Positions 46,636 through 55,390 of a DNA stretch of 64,000 nucleotides are shown here, in pieces; positions within the stretch are counted from its first letter, which is position 1, and each line of letters starts with the position of its first letter. The stretch covers positions 1 through 64,000 of the forward strand of contig NZ_SNXR01000018.1 in NCBI RefSeq assembly GCF_004362665.1. Reading direction: 5' to 3'. Origin of the DNA: Flavobacterium dankookense. Its GTDB lineage: Bacteria > Bacteroidota > Bacteroidia > Flavobacteriales > Flavobacteriaceae. The notes under the pieces were generated by a model. That model made no database searches. It saw only the letters and a list, made by a program, of their open reading frames with translations, and was not told the DNA's origin. The position numbers and the translations under genes are program-made.

Positions 46636-47076
46636 TTAAACTTCAGCAACGATTTCATAAGGTAATTCAACAACTACTTCTCTGTGTAATCTCACAGTAG
46701 CAGTATATTTACCTGTACGTTTTACAACACCGCTTGTGATGAATTTTCTATCAATTGGTTGACCAGCAGTTTCTAAAGCCGAAGCGATATCGATGTTAGT
46801 AATTGAACCAAATAATTTTTCTCCACCAGCTTTTGCAGTGATTTTAATATCTAAAGCTTTTAAAGCTTCAGCTATTTTTTTAGCATCATCAACAATTTTT
46901 GCTTCTTTGTGTGCTTTTTGTTTTAAATTTTCAGCTAAAACTTTTTTAGCAGAAGGCGTTGCTAAAGTAGCAAAACCTTGTGGAATTAAATAATTACGAC
47001 CGTAACCGTTTTTTACTGTTACTACATCGTCTTTAAATCCTAAATTCTGAACGTCTTGTTTTAAGATAAGTTCCAT
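46636..47076 (-). CDS. rplI: 50S ribosomal protein L9
   Basis: A 146-residue large-subunit protein. The N-terminal domain MELILKQDVQNLGFKDDVVTVKNGYGRNYLIPQG is diagnostic, followed by a long connecting helix and the C-terminal domain with AKAGGEKLFGSITNIDIA. It is the last gene of the rpsF operon, 62 bp after rpsR. Confidence 0.97.
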   Translation of the reverse strand: MELILKQDVQNLGFKDDVVTVKNGYGRNYLIPQGFATLATPSAKKVLAENLKQKAHKEAKIVDDAKKIAEALKALDIKITAKAGGEKLFGSITNIDIASALETAGQPIDRKFITSGVVKRTGKYTATVRLHREVVVELPYEIVAEV

Positions 47077-47138
47077 GTTGTTGTCCTTTATTAGAGAAGT
47101 TAGCCCGCCAATGGCGAGGCAACAACTATATGTTTATA

Positions 47139-47435
47139 TTATTTTAATAAATCAGCCACGTAAGGCATTAATGCTAAGTGACGAGCTCTTTTAACAGCTA
47201 CTGACACTTTTCTTTGGTACTTCAATGAAGTTCCTGTTAAACGACGAGGTAAAATTTTACCTTGTTCGTTAACAAATTTTAAAAGGAAATCAGCATCTTT
47301 ATAATCGATGTATTTGATTCCTGATTTTTTGAAACGACAATATTTTTTAGTTTTGTTCGTGTCAATATTTAAAGGAGTAAGATATCTAATATCTCCGTCT
47401 TTTTTTCCTGAAGCCGATTGTTGCAAATTTGCCAT
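47139..47435 (-). CDS. rpsR: 30S ribosomal protein S18
   Basis: A 98-residue small-subunit protein. It shows [24 protein letters not shown] and [34 protein letters not shown], the S18 signature. S18 forms a pair with S6, whose gene is 5 bp upstream. The N-terminal extension of about 25 residues is usual in Bacteroidota. Confidence 0.97.
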   Translation of the reverse strand: MANLQQSASGKKDGDIRYLTPLNIDTNKTKKYCRFKKSGIKYIDYKDADFLLKFVNEQGKILPRRLTGTSLKYQRKVSVAVKRARHLALMPYVADLLK

Positions 47436-47440
47436 GATGA

Positions 47441-47782
47441 TTAAGCTTTAGATTCTTTTAATTTTGTTCTTCTTCTTTCTGCCCAAGAGATAGCGTGTTT
47501 ATCTAAACTTACAGTTAAGAAACGCATAACTCTTTCGTCACGTCTAAATTCAGTTTCAAAAGCAATAAGTACTTCTGGACTCACTTGGAATTCAAATAAA
47601 TGGTAAAAACCACTTTTTTTGTTTTGGATTTCGTAAGCTAATTTTTTTAAGCCCCAATCCTCTTTCGATACCATCTTTGCTCCTCTAGAAGTAAGAAAAT
47701 CTTCAAACTTGCTTACTGTTTCCTTTACCTGAACTTCAGATAAAACGGGATTTAAGATGAAAACAGTTTCGTAATGATTCAT
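47441..47782 (-). CDS. rpsF: 30S ribosomal protein S6
   Basis: A 113-residue small-subunit protein with [19 protein letters not shown] at the start, [20 protein letters not shown] in the middle and [17 protein letters not shown] near the end, all typical of S6. It is first in the rpsF-rpsR-rplI operon. The short leader (about 30 bases) does not show the CCG-containing hairpin of the known S6:S18 autoregulatory motif. Confidence 0.97.
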   Translation of the reverse strand: MNHYETVFILNPVLSEVQVKETVSKFEDFLTSRGAKMVSKEDWGLKKLAYEIQNKKSGFYHLFEFQVSPEVLIAFETEFRRDERVMRFLTVSLDKHAISWAERRRTKLKESKA

Positions 47783-47812
47783 AATAAATGTGTGTTAATT
47801 TTAAATTGGGCG

Positions 47813-47820
47813 CGAAGATA
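47813..47820 (-). promoter_or_regulatory. Probable -7 box of the rpsF operon
   Basis: On the minus strand TATCTTCG differs from TAnnTTTG at one base. It is followed by the GC-rich CGCCC, a discriminator often found on ribosomal promoters. It lies 30 bp before the rpsF ATG. Confidence 0.4.
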
Positions 47821-47856
47821 AAAAATCTTTTTGGAATATTAATGCGATATAGTGAT

Positions 47857-47910
47857 AAATCGTCTAAAAGTAAAAAAAATCGTTTAAAAGCAAAAATAAT
47901 CGATAAAATG
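47857..47910 (+). promoter_or_regulatory. Candidate operator: three elements with 20-bp period
   Basis: CGTCTAAAAG (47861), CGTTTAAAAG (47881) and CGATAAAATG (47901) are each preceded by AAAT or TAAT and repeat every 20 bp, about two helical turns. The array begins about 110 bp upstream of the LytTR regulator gene. LytTR proteins bind tandem repeats of about this spacing, so autoregulation is plausible. The link is inference. Confidence 0.4.
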
Positions 47911-47971
47911 TTAGGTGGATTGAAATAAAGTATATACTTTTACCGAACCAAATCTATAATAATAAAAAATT

Positions 47972-48667
47972 ATGAAACTAAATTGTGTAGTCGTAGATGA
48001 TAGTTCGATACAAAGAATGATCATTGCAAAGTTAGTAAATAATCATCCAAATTTACATTTAGTGGGTGATTTTTCTAATGCAATTGAAGCAAAAAATTGC
48101 ATGTCGGTTCATACTGTTGACTTAATATTTCTAGATATTGAAATGCCAGTCATCAGCGGATTTGATTTTCTTGATGGATTAAAAGTAAAACCGCAAATTA
48201 TTTTTATCACGTCAAAGGCGGAATATGCTATGAAAGCATTCGATTATGATGCAACAGATTATCTTCAAAAACCAATTGCATTAGATCGTTTTAACGCATC
48301 TGTTAGAAGAGCGATGGATTTTCATATGCTTAAAAAAGAAAATCAAGAAGAAGAAGGCGAACATATCTTTATTAAGAGTAATCTTAAAAAACTTAAAGTT
48401 TACACTAATAAAATTAAATGGATTGAAGCCTATGGTGACTATGTAAAAGTAGTTACTGAAGAAGATAGTAATTTGGTTCTCTCTACAATGAAATCTTTTG
48501 AGAAAGATTTATCAAGTGAAAAGTTTATTAGAGTTCACAAATCCTATATCATTAATATTGATAAAGTAGAACGTTTCAACAGTAAATTCGCAGAAATTGG
48601 TGTAACAAAAATACCTTTAAGTCGCAATAAAAAGGAAGATTTGATAAAAGCCCTAGCTATTGCTTAA
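47972..48667 (+). CDS. LytTR-family response regulator
   Basis: A 231-residue regulator. The receiver domain (1-120) has LNCVVVDDSSIQRMII, the phospho-acceptor Asp in LIFLDIEMPVISGFDFL (about 55) and DYLQKPIALDRF. The C-terminal LytTR DNA-binding domain (about 130-231) has IFIKSNLKKLKVYTNKIKWIEA, then GDYVKVVTE, FIRVHKSYIINIDKV and FNSKFAEIGVTKIPLSRNKK. No sensor kinase is adjacent. Its stop overlaps the converging priA stop by 4 bp. Confidence 0.92.
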   Translation: MKLNCVVVDDSSIQRMIIAKLVNNHPNLHLVGDFSNAIEAKNCMSVHTVDLIFLDIEMPVISGFDFLDGLKVKPQIIFITSKAEYAMKAFDYDATDYLQKPIALDRFNASVRRAMDFHMLKKENQEEEGEHIFIKSNLKKLKVYTNKIKWIEAYGDYVKVVTEEDSNLVLSTMKSFEKDLSSEKFIRVHKSYIINIDKVERFNSKFAEIGVTKIPLSRNKKEDLIKALAIA

Positions 48668-51111
48668 TAAAAATCCACATTTACAGTAACTTTTATAGCT
48701 CTGTATTGCGCAACCATATCAAAACTATTCAGAACTTTCTGGATAGTTTTTTTTGTGCTTTGCAAATTCGTTTCGCTAGGTATTTTCACCATTATCGTTC
48801 TAATGTATTCATTTCGAATTCGGCTGATGGCTGGTTCTTCTGGGCCAAGAACAGGAACAGTTAGGTTTTGTTGCAAAACCTGATACAACCACATCGAACC
48901 TTCTTTAAGTTTTTCAAAATCTCGATGCTTCAATGTCAGCTTGATTAATCTGAAAAATGGTGGATATTTATAAATCTGCCTTTCATAAAGTTGTTCTTTG
49001 TACATTCCTTCATAATCAGTAGTTGTTACTTGCTGAATGATATTATGCAATGGATTATAGGTTTGGATAACAACTTTTCCTCTTTTCTCACTTCGACCAG
49101 AACGACCAGAAACTTGAGTTAGCATTTGATAACTTCTTTCAAAAGCACGGAAATCAGGATGATACAACATATTGTCGGCATTCATAATCCCAACGAGTGA
49201 AACATTATCAAAGTCTAAACCTTTGGCGAGCATTTGAGTTCCAACCAAAACATCAATTTCTCGATTTTTAAATCCATCGATAATTTTTTCAAAACTATAT
49301 TTTCCACGAGTTGTATCCTGGTCCATTCGTTTTATATTTTTCTCTGGAAACAATTCTGCTAATTCCATTTCAATTTGTTCCGTACCAAAACCTTTGGTTT
49401 CCAAATCCACACTAGAACAAACATGGCAATTTGTTGGCTTAGCCATACTGTATCCACAATAATGGCAACGCAGTTGGTTTTTGAATTTATGATAGGTCAA
49501 ACTCACGTCACATTGTTGACATTGCGGAACATGACCACAAGTTAAACACTCTAAAACTGGAGAAAATCCTCTTCGATTTTGAAATAAAATAACTTGTTCT
49601 CCGTTAGAAAAGGCTTCTGTAATTTGTTCAATTAAAGTCAAACTGAAATGACCTTTCATTTTCTTTCTGAAATAACTATCTTTTAAATCAACAAGTTCAA
49701 TTTCTGGCATTTGTACATTACCAAAACGCTCCGTTAAAGTAACTAAACCAAACTTTCCTGAAGTTGTATTGTAAAAGGTTTCAATACTTGGTGTAGCCGA
49801 ACCTAATAAAACTTTTGATTGATGCGCATTTGCTAAAACAATCGCAGCATCACGAGCATGATATCTTGGGGCTGGATCTTGTTGCTTGAAAGTTGTTTCA
49901 TGTTCTTCGTCAACAATAATCAACCCTAGATTTGAAAAAGGTAAAAACAAAGCCGATCTTGCTCCAATTACTATTTGCGCAGTTGAAGATTGGTTTAAAA
50001 CATTTTGCCACACTTCTACCCTTTCATTATTGCTGTATTTTGAATGAAAAACAGCTACTTTATTACCAAAATATTGTGTCAAGCGAGAAACTAGTTGTGT
50101 TGTCAGGGCAATTTCGGGTAAAAGATATAAAACCTGTTTTCCTTCCTTAATATAGTATTCAATAAGTTTAGTGTAGATTTCAGTTTTTCCGCTGGAAGTT
50201 ACACCATGAAGAAGACAAACGTCTTTTTCTAAAAATGATTTTTCAATTTCATCAAAAGCCAATTGTTGAGCTTTGCTTAACAGTAATTTATTATCATTTT
50301 TATTTTTATCAAAATTTACTCGGTCTTCCTGAATGTGATATTCCTCAAAAATATTTTTTTCAACTAATCCTTTTATAATTGAAACAGTAACATTAGCTTT
50401 TTCAGTCAATTTTTTTACAGAAATAGGATTACTTTGTTGTGCTTGTAATTGAAAATATTGCAAAACTAAATTTTTCCTTTTATCTGATTTCAAACTATCT
50501 AAAAGTGCAATTAATTTACTTTCATCTTTAAAATCAGAATGCAAACGAATATATTTTACCAATTTAGGTTTGTATTCTTCTTGAATTTCTTCTTGAAGAG
50601 AAATTATTTTTTTATCAATTAGCTTCTTGATGATTGGCAAAACCGTTTTTTTATTGAGAATGTCAATAATGTTTTGAATTTTCAAAGAACTTTGACGTTG
50701 CAAGGCTTCATAGATCAAGAACTCATCATCGGACAATTCAGCTTCATCAACAAAAGTTGTGGTTTCTTGCGAAATAATAGTTTCACTTTCTAACAATAAT
50801 GCGGACGGTAAAGCACCACGATAAACATCGCCAATAGAACACATATAGTAGGAAGCAATCCAAAACCAATGATTGATTTGAAGCTCATTAACAATTGGCT
50901 TTTCATCCAGAATTTGATGAATTTCTTTTGCATCGTATAGTGTTGGTGGTGTTTGATGTAAATCAATTACTAAGGCAGTATAGATTTTATTTTTAATCGG
51001 AATTGCCACTCTCATTCCTTTCTTTATATAATTATATTCAGCTTCCGAAACACAATAAGTCAGTGTTTTAGATAACGAAAGTGGAACAATAACTTCAATA
51101 AAAAAATTCAT
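48664..51111 (-). CDS. priA: Primosomal protein N' (replication restart helicase)
   Basis: Reloads the replicative helicase at stalled forks. The 815 residues match the family. An N-terminal DNA-binding domain (YVIDV-type, about 1-110) precedes Walker A in LLHGVTSSGKTEIYTKLIEY (about 303) and the DEEH box in LIIVDEEHETTFKQ (about 400). Paired CxxC zinc motifs (CLTCGHVPQCQQC, CHYCGYSMAKPTNCHVC, about 518-560) are followed by helicase motifs IV-VI ending QVSGRSGRSEKRGKV. It is the last gene of nadC-yihY-DUF2147-priA. Confidence 0.96.
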   Translation of the reverse strand: MNFFIEVIVPLSLSKTLTYCVSEAEYNYIKKGMRVAIPIKNKIYTALVIDLHQTPPTLYDAKEIHQILDEKPIVNELQINHWFWIASYYMCSIGDVYRGALPSALLLESETIISQETTTFVDEAELSDDEFLIYEALQRQSSLKIQNIIDILNKKTVLPIIKKLIDKKIISLQEEIQEEYKPKLVKYIRLHSDFKDESKLIALLDSLKSDKRKNLVLQYFQLQAQQSNPISVKKLTEKANVTVSIIKGLVEKNIFEEYHIQEDRVNFDKNKNDNKLLLSKAQQLAFDEIEKSFLEKDVCLLHGVTSSGKTEIYTKLIEYYIKEGKQVLYLLPEIALTTQLVSRLTQYFGNKVAVFHSKYSNNERVEVWQNVLNQSSTAQIVIGARSALFLPFSNLGLIIVDEEHETTFKQQDPAPRYHARDAAIVLANAHQSKVLLGSATPSIETFYNTTSGKFGLVTLTERFGNVQMPEIELVDLKDSYFRKKMKGHFSLTLIEQITEAFSNGEQVILFQNRRGFSPVLECLTCGHVPQCQQCDVSLTYHKFKNQLRCHYCGYSMAKPTNCHVCSSVDLETKGFGTEQIEMELAELFPEKNIKRMDQDTTRGKYSFEKIIDGFKNREIDVLVGTQMLAKGLDFDNVSLVGIMNADNMLYHPDFRAFERSYQMLTQVSGRSGRSEKRGKVVIQTYNPLHNIIQQVTTTDYEGMYKEQLYERQIYKYPPFFRLIKLTLKHRDFEKLKEGSMWLYQVLQQNLTVPVLGPEEPAISRIRNEYIRTIMVKIPSETNLQSTKKTIQKVLNSFDMVAQYRAIKVTVNVDFY

Positions 51112-51124
51112 GTATTATGTTTGA

Positions 51125-51550
51125 TTATTTGTCTCTAACCCAAGTTTGTGAGCGACCAAAAAGCGATATTCCAATGTAACCTCTTACGATTAATTTATTA
51201 TTTCCGTCAAAAGAAATTTTACAATTATACGTTTTTCCATTTTTAGGATCTGTAATTTTTCCTCCATCAAAAATTGCTCCATTCTTTTGTATTGATTTTA
51301 TGATTACTAATCCTAGTATTGGTTTATTTTTATCTTCTCCTTGACAAAGTTCACACTTTCTGAACCTATGTTCTTGTTCAAGGATTTCAATAATTTTTCC
51401 ATAATACTTCCCGTTTTTTTCAAAAATTTCAATAATCGCTTTTTCTTTTCCTGTTTCATCATCGATAGTTTTCCATTTTCCTATTATGGTTTGAGAAAAA
51501 CTTATTTGTACAAAAAAAAGAAGTAGTATAACTATTTTATTCGCTTTCAT
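51125..51550 (-). CDS. DUF2147 exported protein
   Basis: A 141-residue protein with a signal peptide ending ISFSQ (about residue 20). The mature part matches DUF2147: IIGKWKTIDDETGKEKAIIEIFEKNGKYYGKI, CELCQGEDKNKPILGLVII and GKITDPKNGKTYNCKISFDG. These are lipocalin-like beta-barrels of the envelope with no defined ligand. It overlaps the upstream yihY-type gene by 4 bp. Confidence 0.88.
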   Translation of the reverse strand: MKANKIVILLLFFVQISFSQTIIGKWKTIDDETGKEKAIIEIFEKNGKYYGKIIEILEQEHRFRKCELCQGEDKNKPILGLVIIKSIQKNGAIFDGGKITDPKNGKTYNCKISFDGNNKLIVRGYIGISLFGRSQTWVRDK

Positions 51551-52491
51551 ATTGTCTCTTTTTCTTGTTGTTTCTGACGTTTTATCTGATTGATAGATGC
51601 GTTTAAATCAAAACCTAAAAGCAATATCATACAGTTTATCCATATGTAAAACATAACTACTAAAAGCGTTCCAATAGAACCATAAAGTTCATTGTATTTT
51701 GAAAATTTAACCACCCAAATTCCGAAAAAGTAAGATGATAAGATGATTAAAACTGTTGTAAAAACCGAACCTATAGATATAAATGCGCGGTTTTTTTCGC
51801 GTTTTACACCAAATTTAAACAACAAGGATGTTGAAAACAAAATCATTAACATGATAAAAATATATCGACCCGTTTCAAGAAGCGAAATCTTATCAGAAAG
51901 CACATCTTGAATAATTGTTTTTTGAATAATAACTTCCAAGATTACAATAGCTGCAACCGTAATTATCAAGAAAAATGACAATAATAATGACAATGCTAAT
52001 GATACAAAATACTGACGAAAGAACTTTCTCTTTAATGAAAAATCAATATGATGTGAACTTTCAAATCCGCCAAGAATAGCATTTACTCCGTTGGTCATCA
52101 AGATGATAGCCATCAAAAAACCGGTAGAAATTAATCCTGTATTACTATTATTTAAAATATCATCAATGATGGATTGAATAGCGTCAAATGTTGTTGGCGG
52201 AACATTTTGTTGGACAAAACCTAGAAAATCTTCCTGAAAACCTTCAATTGGAATGTAGGGAATTAGATTGAAAATGAACAGCATAAAAGGAAATAACGCC
52301 ATAAAAAAACTCCACGCAATAGCTGCGGCACGATAGGAAATTGCACCTTCTATAATACCAATGATATAAATATCGAGCAAATCGTATAATGAAAGCCCGT
52401 ACAGCCAAGGTAATTTTATTTTTTGCAACAGCATGATAACCTGCTTAATAACAGGTAGTTTCATTAATTTATTTTCGATTGGTGAGGACAT
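51547..52491 (-). CDS. YihY/BrkB family inner-membrane protein
   Basis: A 314-residue membrane protein with six transmembrane helices. It has the family features SYRAAAIAWSFFMALFPFMLF, the GFESSHHIDFSLKRKFFRQY loop and a final helix MFYIWINCMILLLGFDLNA. The family was once named ribonuclease BN in error; its true function is unknown. It directly abuts nadC (no gap) and overlaps the DUF2147 gene by 4 bp. Confidence 0.9.
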   Translation of the reverse strand: MSSPIENKLMKLPVIKQVIMLLQKIKLPWLYGLSLYDLLDIYIIGIIEGAISYRAAAIAWSFFMALFPFMLFIFNLIPYIPIEGFQEDFLGFVQQNVPPTTFDAIQSIIDDILNNSNTGLISTGFLMAIILMTNGVNAILGGFESSHHIDFSLKRKFFRQYFVSLALSLLLSFFLIITVAAIVILEVIIQKTIIQDVLSDKISLLETGRYIFIMLMILFSTSLLFKFGVKREKNRAFISIGSVFTTVLIILSSYFFGIWVVKFSKYNELYGSIGTLLVVMFYIWINCMILLLGFDLNASINQIKRQKQQEKETI

Positions 52492-53349
52492 TTAGATGGC
52501 TTTTAAACTCAAATCCATGTTGTAAACCGAATGCGTCAACGCTCCAGAAGAGATATAATCAACACCACAATCGGCATATTGACGAATGGTTTTTTCGTTT
52601 ATGTTTCCGGAACTTTCTGTTAGGCATTTGTCACCAATTAAAGCTACAGCTGTTTTGGTATCTTCAAAATTGAAATTGTCAATTAAAATTCGATAAACAC
52701 CTTCATTTTCAAGGATTTCTTTGACTTCATCCAAATTTCTAGCTTCGACAATGATTTTCAAATCGAGATGATTTTCAGCTAAAAAAGCTTTGGTTTTATT
52801 GATGGCATGTGTAATTCCGCCAGCAAAATCGTTGTGATTGTCTTTCAACATAATCATATCATACAATGCAAAACGATGATTTTCGCCACCACCGATTTTT
52901 ACAGCCCATTTTTCGCAAGCACGAAATCCTGGAGTTGTTTTTCGTGTATCTAAAATTTTAGTTTTTGTTCCTTCCAAAAGCTGAACAAAATGATTGGTTT
53001 TTGTTGCAATTGCTGACATTCTTTGCATAGAATTCAAAACTAATCGTTCTGCTCTCAAAATCGATTGTGAACTGCCAGAAACATGAAAAACGACATCGCC
53101 ATACTTCACTTTTTCACCATCATTAATAAAAACTTCCATCTCTAAAGTTGGATCAACGTTTTCAAAAATCATTTTTGCAAAAGAAACACCAGCAATTATT
53201 CCAGTATCTTTCACTAATAATTTGGCTTTCCCATTAGCATTAGAAGGAATGCAAGCAAGCGAACTGTAATCGCCTGAACCAATGTCTTCTCTAATACCAT
53301 TTTGGATAATTAAATCAAGTTCTCTTTGGAATTGTTCTTTTGAAATCAT
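52492..53349 (-). CDS. nadC: Nicotinate-nucleotide pyrophosphorylase (carboxylating)
   Basis: Converts quinolinate and PRPP to nicotinate mononucleotide in NAD synthesis. The 285 residues match the family. REDIGSGDYSSLACIPS, RAERLVLNSMQRMSAIATKT, LDTRKTTPGFRACEKWAVKIGGG and NHRFALYDMIMLKDNH are conserved motifs that hold the active-site Arg, Lys and His residues. SGNINEKTIRQYADCGVDYIS ends the barrel. It is first in its leftward operon and divergent from pyrD. Confidence 0.96.
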   Translation of the reverse strand: MISKEQFQRELDLIIQNGIREDIGSGDYSSLACIPSNANGKAKLLVKDTGIIAGVSFAKMIFENVDPTLEMEVFINDGEKVKYGDVVFHVSGSSQSILRAERLVLNSMQRMSAIATKTNHFVQLLEGTKTKILDTRKTTPGFRACEKWAVKIGGGENHRFALYDMIMLKDNHNDFAGGITHAINKTKAFLAENHLDLKIIVEARNLDEVKEILENEGVYRILIDNFNFEDTKTAVALIGDKCLTESSGNINEKTIRQYADCGVDYISSGALTHSVYNMDLSLKAI

Positions 53350-53421
53350 TACTATTTAAATTGATTGGCTAAAGTAACATTTAATTTACTGATTAAAAAA
53401 TGAAAATTGAAATTGAATTTC

Positions 53422-53429
53422 TATTTTTG
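53422..53429 (+). promoter_or_regulatory. -7 box of pyrD
   Basis: TATTTTTG matches TAnnTTTG and lies 19 bp before the ATG at 53449. It places the transcript start downstream of an alternative in-frame TTG at 53407, which argues against that start. Confidence 0.5.
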
Positions 53430-53448
53430 CACCACAACACAACAACAC

Positions 53449-54483
53449 ATGTACAAACTAATTATTCGTCCGATACTTTTTTGGTTTGATCCCGAAAAAG
53501 TACATTATTTCAGTTTTACGGCTATTCGATTTTTTTCTAAAATTCCTTTTTTTTCAAGTATTTGTAATTCATTATTTGAAGTAAAAGATAAACGTTTAGA
53601 AACAGAAGTTTTTGGTTTAAAATTCAAAAATCCAGTTGGATTAGCAGCAGGTTTTGACAAAGATGCCAAGCTGTATAAAGAACTTTCAAATTTTGGATTT
53701 GGCTTTATCGAAATTGGAACTTTAACACCAAAACCACAAGAAGGAAATCCTAAAAAGCGCTTGTTTCGATTAAAAAAAAATAATGCAATCATCAACCGAA
53801 TGGGTTTTAACAACGGTGGTGTTTTTGAAGCTGTCGAACGTTTGAAAAAAAACAAAAACGTTTTAATCGGCGGAAATATTGGTAAAAATAAAATTACGCC
53901 AAACGATGAAGCAGTAAATGATTATCTGATTTGTTTTGACGCATTATTCAACTATGTAGATTATTTTGTGGTGAATGTGAGTTCGCCAAACACTCCAAAT
54001 CTTCGCGAATTGCAGGATAAAAAACCTCTAACTGATTTATTAACAAAACTCGAAACCCGAAACTCTGAACGCGAAACTAAAAAACCAATCTTACTAAAAA
54101 TCGCTCCAGATTTGACTGATGAACATCTTTTGGACATTATTGATATTGTAAACGAAACCAAAATTGCTGGAGTAATTGCTACCAATACAACTATTTCAAG
54201 AGAAAATTTAATGACTGAAAATAATCCTGAAGTTATGGCAGAAATTGGCGGATTATCAGGAAAACCATTAACAAAACGTTCCACTGAAGTTATTCGTTTT
54301 CTTTCGGAAAAAAGTAATAAATCCTTCCCAATTATAGGTGTTGGCGGAATTCACACTGCCGAAGATGCCATTGAAAAACTAGAAGCTGGAGCAAGTTTGG
54401 TGCAACTTTATACAGGATTTATTTATGAAGGACCGAAATTGGTAAAAGAAATTAATAAAGCAATTTTAAAATCCAAAAGTTAA
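53449..54483 (+). CDS. pyrD: Quinone-dependent dihydroorotate dehydrogenase
   Basis: Oxidises dihydroorotate to orotate in pyrimidine synthesis, passing electrons to quinone at the inner membrane. The 344 residues with an N-terminal amphipathic stretch ([21 protein letters not shown]) mark class 2. [60 protein letters not shown] and [25 protein letters not shown] are conserved. A loop of about 11 residues ([11 protein letters not shown], about 201-211) is encoded by a 7-bp repeat and precedes the conserved [11 protein letters not shown]. Confidence 0.96.
   Translation: MYKLIIRPILFWFDPEKVHYFSFTAIRFFSKIPFFSSICNSLFEVKDKRLETEVFGLKFKNPVGLAAGFDKDAKLYKELSNFGFGFIEIGTLTPKPQEGNPKKRLFRLKKNNAIINRMGFNNGGVFEAVERLKKNKNVLIGGNIGKNKITPNDEAVNDYLICFDALFNYVDYFVVNVSSPNTPNLRELQDKKPLTDLLTKLETRNSERETKKPILLKIAPDLTDEHLLDIIDIVNETKIAGVIATNTTISRENLMTENNPEVMAEIGGLSGKPLTKRSTEVIRFLSEKSNKSFPIIGVGGIHTAEDAIEKLEAGASLVQLYTGFIYEGPKLVKEINKAILKSKS
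54048..54078 (+). repeat. Heptanucleotide repeat inside pyrD
   Basis: Four units of 7 bp, ACTCGAA, ACCCGAA, ACTCTGA and ACGCGAA, then ACT. The unit is related to the ACTGAAN repeats in and after yggS (21940-21970 and 22080-22111). Confidence 0.7.
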
Positions 54484-54511
54484 TTTTAATTAACGAAATC
54501 GATTTCTTTAG

Positions 54512-54519
54512 TATATTTG
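54512..54519 (+). promoter_or_regulatory. -7 box of the HMG-CoA lyase gene
   Basis: TATATTTG is a perfect TAnnTTTG, 7 bp before the ATG at 54527. A transcript from here would have almost no leader. No TTG element at the ideal spacing is seen. Confidence 0.45.
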
Positions 54520-54526
54520 GCAACCA

Positions 54527-55390
54527 ATGAAAAAAGTCAAAATCATAGAATGTCCACGCGATGCCATGCAAGGCATCAAAACGTTTATTCCTACCGATAC
54601 TAAAGTGCAATACATTCAGTCATTACTTCGAGTTGGTTTTGACACGATTGATTTTGGGAGTTTCGTTTCGCCCAAAGCCATTCCACAAATGCAAGATACG
54701 GCAGAAGTTTTGGCACAATTGGATTTGACTAAAACCGAAAGTAAACTACTAGCGATTATTGCTAATACTAAAGGTGCAGAAATGGCTTCGGTTCACAAGG
54801 AAATTCAATATTTAGGTTTTCCATTCTCGATTTCGGAGAATTTTCAAATGCGGAATACACATAAAACCATAGCGGAAAGTTTAGTGACTTTGCAAGAGAT
54901 TTTAGATATTGCAAATACGACAAACAAAGAAGTCGTTGCCTATCTTTCTATGGGATTTGGAAATCCGTATGGCGATGTTTGGAATGTAGAAATCGTCGGC
55001 GAATGGACAGAAAAATTGGCGAAAATGGGCGTAAAAATCCTTTCGCTTTCTGATACTATTGGAAGTTCTACACCTGAAGTTATTGACTATTTATTCTCCA
55101 ATTTAATTCCAAAATATCCTGAAATTGAATTTGGCGCACATCTTCATACAACGCCGGATAAATGGCACGAAAAAGTAGATGCCGCTTTCAAAGCAGGTTG
55201 TACACGATTTGATGGTGCAATTCAAGGTTTTGGCGGTTGTCCAATGGCAAAAGATGATTTGACTGGAAACATGCCTACCGAGAAACTTCTCTCCTATTTT
55301 ACTGCTCAAAAAGCTGAAACTAATTTAAGTGCCATGAGTTTTGAAAGTGCTTATAATGAAGCTTCTAAAGTATTTAAATCTTATCACTAA
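54527..55390 (+). CDS. Hydroxymethylglutaryl-CoA lyase
   Basis: Splits HMG-CoA to acetoacetate and acetyl-CoA, the last step of leucine breakdown. The 287 residues match the family. Visible are IIECPRDAMQGIKTFIPTDTKVQYI, FDTIDFGSFVSPKAIPQM, LSLSDTIGSSTPEVI, the metal-binding HLHTT and the catalytic-Cys loop FDGAIQGFGGCPMAKDDLTGN. No leucine-catabolic neighbours are present. The 3' end overlaps the converging P-type ATPase gene by 17 bp. Confidence 0.93.
   Translation: MKKVKIIECPRDAMQGIKTFIPTDTKVQYIQSLLRVGFDTIDFGSFVSPKAIPQMQDTAEVLAQLDLTKTESKLLAIIANTKGAEMASVHKEIQYLGFPFSISENFQMRNTHKTIAESLVTLQEILDIANTTNKEVVAYLSMGFGNPYGDVWNVEIVGEWTEKLAKMGVKILSLSDTIGSSTPEVIDYLFSNLIPKYPEIEFGAHLHTTPDKWHEKVDAAFKAGCTRFDGAIQGFGGCPMAKDDLTGNMPTEKLLSYFTAQKAETNLSAMSFESAYNEASKVFKSYH

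Noticed and set aside
47783..47812. S6:S18 autoregulatory RNA motif in the rpsF leader
   Set aside because: The leader is about 30 bases and has no hairpin with the CCG element.
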